From: Dactylorhiza incarnata
Lineage: Eukaryota; Streptophyta; Magnoliopsida; Asparagales; Orchidaceae
DNA length: 64,000 nucleotides
NCBI GenBank assembly: GCA_033032865.1
Contig: JAWHQI010000305.1
Coordinates: 620,001 to 684,000 of the forward strand
Direction of reading: 5' to 3'
Shown: one piece after another, positions 27,001 through 33,000 of the stretch
Layout: every line of letters begins with the position of its first letter
Numbering within the stretch: position 1 is the first letter of the stretch
The notes under the pieces: model-generated
Seen by the model: the letters and a program-made list of their open reading frames with translations, nothing else
Told to the model about the DNA's origin: nothing
Database searches by the model: none
Program-made: the position numbers and the translations under genes

Positions 27001-30000
27001 TCCAATCTCCTCCTCGATTTCCATCTCTCACGGCCACGAAAGAGGTCCCAATCTGGGGCTCCTATCATCTTGGTATCAGAGTCACGCGTCGTTGTTGTGA
27101 CCTCTTCCTCCCCTCCATGCTCCACTGTTGACTCTACTCGTCCGCTCCGCTGCGCCCGAGCGCAACTTATGCGACTCGCTCGACAAAAACAGGAACCCGA
27201 TCGATGAACGAGCGTCTGACTGTCCGTTCCTGCACCCAGCTACGTCGGGCCTTCTCTTTGGGGCCATTTCCAAGGACTCTCCCCTTCTTGGGGACTTCTT
27301 GATATATATAAATACACACACACACGAGTGATAAACACGGGACTCCGCCCCTATGGCCAACCGTGACAGTACCCCGATCATGATAGGCACGGGGCTCCGC
27401 CCCTATCAATTAATTAATGCAGCTTAAAATAAACACATTATTAATTAATTAATCCGGAAAGTAATTATACATTACTTTTACATTTTTGTTAAAAAAATCA
27501 TCATTATGCATATATCATGTCAAATCAACTTTAATAAAGTTGATGAGTTTAAAGGTGGCTCCTCGAAAATATCACTGACATGCATAATGACAGTCTTCCT
27601 CGAAAAGACCATTGACATGTCTATGACAGTCTTCCTCGAAAAGACCATTGACATGTCTATGACAAACTACCATAGTAAGTAGGGGGCTCTACTAAAAACT
27701 TTTTTTATTTTATGGATTTTCATTATTACTTTTAATTTAGGGATATGGTGTAATTACTTGAATGAGCATTGTATTTTAATTTTTTTGTTAATAGATTATA
27801 ATATATGTTAAGTCATTAGATTAAAACAATAAGGGTATATTTGACAATTTTGAATGTTTCATCAAATGCAACTTTTCCCTTTTAATATTGTAAAGATATA
27901 TATATATATATGCATTTTTTATTATAGCAACTCAAAGAGAGAGAGAACGATAGCAACCAAAAGACATATATAGTTCATGTTATAATAAACATTTATCCAT
28001 GTCATACATAATGTACATATTTAGATTGGGAAGAAAGAAAATTACAAGTAGTATGTTATGGGTCTCACGCCGTCAATTATCTAGCGGTTATATTATTATG
28101 AGTTTTTAGGTATTGAGTCAAGTTGTATCGAGTCGAGTGCATGAGTTGTGTTGTATTAGTCGAGTGTACAAGTCGAGTTGTACGAGTTGAGCTGTATGCC
28201 TGTATCGAGTCGAGTTGTATGAGTTGAGTCGTATCGAGTCGAGTCGTGGTTGCAGATTATTAGCGTCTTAGTATTTTAATATTTTATGCATTTTCTTTAG
28301 AGGGAGTATTTATGCTCATACCATCAGGGTCTTATATATAGGCCCCCTTAGGTCTTATATGAGATATGAAAAAATGAAACCAAAAAATTTCATCTCTTTA
28401 ACTCTTCTCTTTCTCTCTCAAGTTCTTCCATCTCTCTCACGCAGCTTCCCTTCTTCCTCTCCCCTCGCATTCTCCGTGGGTTGGGCTCGGCTCCCACTTA
28501 TATCTCTGCCTCCACCGCCACCTCCGATTGAAGCCCCAAAATAGGCACATATCAAACTTGGTATCAGAGCCGTCCTTCCTCCGACGCCGCAGTTCTCCAC
28601 CGTCCATTGCCACCAAAGGACCTCGCCCTTTTTCCCTAGAGTTTCCACGAGACGACCCCCACGATCTCCAGTCGACTGACTTCGTCCGACATTCCAGCTA
28701 CCGATCCTTCTTTTTCCCCTGCTACAATCAACACCCGCTACCTCTGTCTCAGCCGACGATGCAACCCAGCCACCGAGGCCATACGGGTGATTCCACTGCA
28801 CCCACTTCTTCCCGTGTGCAGGACTCTGACGTTGAACTAGAGAGATCTCGCTTTGTCCCCATCGTCTTCGATCACACGAAAGGACTTTGACGCATACAGT
28901 CGCAACGTCTGCGTTACTCGGTCGTCCATGCGTACGCCCCGATGATTCCAGAGTTGTATCGCGCCTTCCAGAGGCGTCGAATACCAGTCCAGCTGCTTTC
29001 TTCCGCCCTGCATCTGCGCCTGCAACCCTACAACCTTTATTGAGCATCGCCCTGACATCTCCTTGGAGCCAAACACACAACATCAATATATCGAGCCAGC
29101 TTCCATCTCCTTCGATCCCCATGCCAAAAGTCCGTTTTTCCCTTTCTCGAGTCGCCCTCCCTTCTTCATATATAGGTTTAATTAATTGATTTAATGAGTT
29201 AATTCTTGATTGGATTAGTTACTTAATCAATTAATTATGATGGACACGAAAATAAGCGTTGTCGATGTGGTTATCCTTCGTTCGCGGATGGCTTCATATC
29301 AGGCCTCCATGTAGCAACTCCTCGTGACTTCATCAATGGGTCAATGTCGGTAACTCCTCCAGCAAGGCCGCTGATTGCGCCGCTGCAACCCTTGCCACTG
29401 TCGGACCCTACAGGCCGCCTCCAGACGCAACTTCCACCTTCCCCATCGCCAATTCTACTATAGCAGTCGCCGCTCCCACCGAAGACCGTAGAAGTTCCGC
29501 CGCTCTCGACAGTTTTTGTCGCCCCACCATCGCTGCCAGTGGTTCCTGCCTCGCAGATTACACCACCAACATCGTCGCCTCCAAGCTCTGTGGTAGTGTT
29601 GTCCCAGTTTGAGTCGCCGCCACCATTCCCCGCGGTCTCCATCCAGCAACCTCTGCTTCGGCCACCTGCTATGTCGTCCCCTCTAGATCCATTCATTTCG
29701 CCGACCGTTCCCAGTCGGTGTCGCTGCTTCTCATCGTTGCATCTCACCTACGTCTCGGTCTTTTGTCTCCATTGACCGTCCACCGGACACACTCTCCCCG
29801 ACTTCAGTTCTACCCGACAGTCTCCCCTCTGCAAGTTCCGCTGCCACACTAGCTCCTTGCAGTCTTTTTTGAGCATGTCGTCGCCCCTCCGCTCGACGCC
29901 GCCTTCGCTACAACAACGCACTACCGGGAGTTATTCTGGAGGGAAATCAAATAGCAAGATGCTCAGGTCATCCAAGACCGTCCGAGCTTGAAGGCAAGCT

Positions 30001-33000
30001 CGATTTGAAGAACTGGTGGGTCTCACGCCATCAGTTATGTAGCGGTTATATTATTCTGAGTCTTTAGGTATTGAGTCGAGTTGTATGAGTCGAGTGCATG
30101 AATCGAGTTGTATTAGTCGAGTGTATGAGTCGAGTTGTATTAGTCGAGTTGTATCGAGTCGAGTCATGGTTACATGTGTTGGAACATGGTCTTCCGCATC
30201 TCCTAAGTTTGAGAATAACAAATCCTATGTGTATTTGATCTTGTGTGTTTAAGTGTGCAGGATAACATAGTCTAGATGACTCAAGGATTACATAAGAATC
30301 TTGCCCCCAAAGTTGAGCCAACAAATCCAAAACATCTCCTAGCGCTGGCGGAATTCCTAGCGCTGGCGCTAGCTGCCGTTCGACGAACTGTTAGCGGCGC
30401 TCGACGAAATGCTCATAACGGCGTTCGACGAAAATTTCGTTCGACAAACTCCTAGCGGCGTTCGACGAATTCTCGTTCGACGAAATTTTCGTTCGACAAA
30501 CTCCTAGCGGCGTTCGACGAATTCTCATTCGACGAAATGTTCGTTCGACAAACTCTTAGCGGCGTTCGACGAATTCTCGTTCGACGAAATATTGGATTAA
30601 GCGCATTTGCCGGGAGAACTTATAGAAGGAGATAGCGCCAGGCGATATCCGATAGCGCCGGCGATAGCGAGGAGACAGTTGGCAAGGGAAAATTATTTCC
30701 TCAGATTGAAGATTCTGCCGCGCAGAATGTGTCCTAATATGGGATAGCGCCGGCGGTACCACTAGCGCTAAGTCTATAAAAAGGACATCTTGGCTCCGAC
30801 TTCCTAAGCCTCTAGAGATTCAGAATTCCAGAGCTTCGTGCCACAGCATAGAGAGGAAGGTTCAGAGAGATACTCCCACAAATCCATAAAGACTAAAGGA
30901 GATCCGTGGAGAAGATTTCAACACGCATCATCATCGTGACGAAAGACCGCATCGACTACGATCATACTCTGCGTCTTCGTCTACTTCTCCAAGAGATCTA
31001 CATAGAGGGAGTTTTTATATTATTGTCTTTTCATTTCATATCTTTTCTGTAATCGTTTAGTGAATTCGCCTCGTGTCGGCGACTACGTCTGGGTAGGACT
31101 TAGGGCAGAAATTCGCCTCGTGTTGGCGACTAGGTCTCGGGTGTAGGTCTAGGGGGTGCTCGAGGCCATATCCGGGGAAGGGTTGGCTAGAGCGGCTTGA
31201 GGCCATATCCGGGGAAGGATCGGCTAAAGTCAACCGGTTCGTGGGGATACGAGTCAAGTTTCTAACTGATTTCTAGCTTAGGGCAGAGTCTTTCTATTAG
31301 CTTTGATTTCTAGCTTCGAAAAGAGATCAAGTTTTGTAATCATGCTTCTTAAGTTAATAAAAGCATGTCTTTACTTTTACTTCACTTGATTTGTCTTGAT
31401 CTTCTCTAGTTTAATTATCAAAGCTTTTTCAAAGTTATTCAAAATATAATATAAGTTTTTAAAACCCTTATTCACCCCCCCCCCCCCTCTAAGGGTGCCT
31501 ACCGATCCAACAACATGTTATTAGTGTTTTAGTAATTTACGCATTTTCTTTAGATGGGGCATTTACGGCCATGCCATCGAGGTCCTAATAGGCACATATC
31601 ATAATCCCTTAGGTCTTGTATGAGATATGAAAGAATGGAACCATAAATTCTCATCTCTCTCTAACTCTTCTCTCTCTCAAATTCTTTCCTCTCTTTCTAG
31701 TTCTCTCATCTTCCCCCATTTCAAGGGTTAGGGTTGAGTACGGCTCCCATTCTTCCTCTCCCCTCGCATTCTCTGTCGGTTGAGCTCAGCTGCCCCTTGT
31801 ATCTCCGCCTCCACTGCCACCTCCGACGAAGCCCTAAAATAGGCACATATCATAATCCTAAGTTGATAGTTTCTTAAATACTAAAAAGCTGAACATTTAA
31901 TCCAAAGAATGACATTTCACCCATATAATTGGACGAGGAGGTAGTTAGTAGACATATGTTGCTCATGAGTGAAGAAAGTATCAAGCACTATTGCAGTTTC
32001 TATGCAAGAATATCCAAAGTGTCACAATAATTGCAAGAAGGAAAATAACAGAGGTAAACATTTCAGACATGAAGAGGACTTACCGCATCAATACAATGCT
32101 TACTTATTTCGTCTTCGACGAAAGCTGCTAATAATTGATGTTTCCATGGCTTATCAAATCCATCCTATACATTAGGAAATTAGGGAAGAAGCAAGTAAAA
32201 TATAAGCTGAAGTCATAAAAATTTGATTAGATAAATGAGCTTAAATCTTAACAGTTAGAAATGTCAACCTGTAAATCATGATGATCAACAACTGTAATTT
32301 GATGAAGGGAAACCTGGAAAAGGTTATGAAGTTCAGAAAATTCACACAAAAAATAACAACAAGTAAAACTTACAAGCTCTGAACGCATTTATCTATAAAA
32401 CCATTGCCTTGAGTATTGCACAAGCCCGGTAAAGCTCCTCAGTGCGTATATTTCCTTTGCCTTCTGCATTACCTACATAAGTTTTAGGTAGTAAATCTTA
32501 AATAGTAATTACGTATAAATGTTGGTTTTAGATGCTAACAAGATAAGCTTATGGTTACTGTAGACATATTACCCTGTAAAAATACATATGTCAAGTAATT
32601 TACCTGAAATAGAGTGCATATCGTTAAATCCATGTACATGTTACAACAACAACACTCAAGCCTTTATCCCACCATAGTGGGGTCGGGTATATGGATCCTT
32701 CGTCGCCATTGCGCCCTATCTTTAATCATAGCCTCACTAATGCCAAAGTACATCATATCTTTCCTTATAGTTTCATTCCAAGTCTTTTTTGGTCTACCCC
32801 TCCCCCGTTTAACATGTCTAGTGACTAAACTCTCACAACACCTAACAGATGCCTCTAATGGTCTCCTATGCACTCGTTAAGAAAAATAAAATTAAGCCAT
32901 TACGTCCATCTCTTCAGTTTATTCGAGTCCATTACTACATTGGACACATACTAATTTATATAACTGGTACTAAAATCAATGAGTTCAATTTCCATTATCC

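Larger units (their letters stand above)
23780..27400 (+). mobile_element. Ty3/gypsy element D, reverse transcriptase deleted
   Basis: In order on the plus strand: gag (23784-24150), zinc knuckle (24155-24196), protease (about 24410-24790), second half of the integrase core fused to it (about 25040-25370), integrase tail (25430-25560), an LTR (about 25930-27067), and then a primer site and leader of a further copy (27071 on). RT, RNase H and the first half of integrase are missing. The 5' LTR was not found; the left side is replaced by 22829-23775. Confidence 0.8.
28059..31852 (+). mobile_element. Short non-autonomous gypsy-type element E
   Basis: LTRs at 28059-28554 and 30017-31852 (the latter enlarged by a nested solo LTR) start TGGGTCTCACGCC and end GGCACATATCA. 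A TGGTATCAGAGC primer site follows the first, and a polypurine tract (AAGCTCGATTTGAAGAACTGG) precedes the second. The 1.46 kb interior is Pro/Ser-codon-rich and has no gag, protease or RT motif; long frames on either strand there look like composition effects. No clear target duplication was found. Confidence 0.85.

Noticed and set aside
28418..29122. 234-residue minus-strand frame in element E
   Set aside because: GC-rich composition opposite to the element's direction; no motif, and the similar frames at 29271-29747 have none either.
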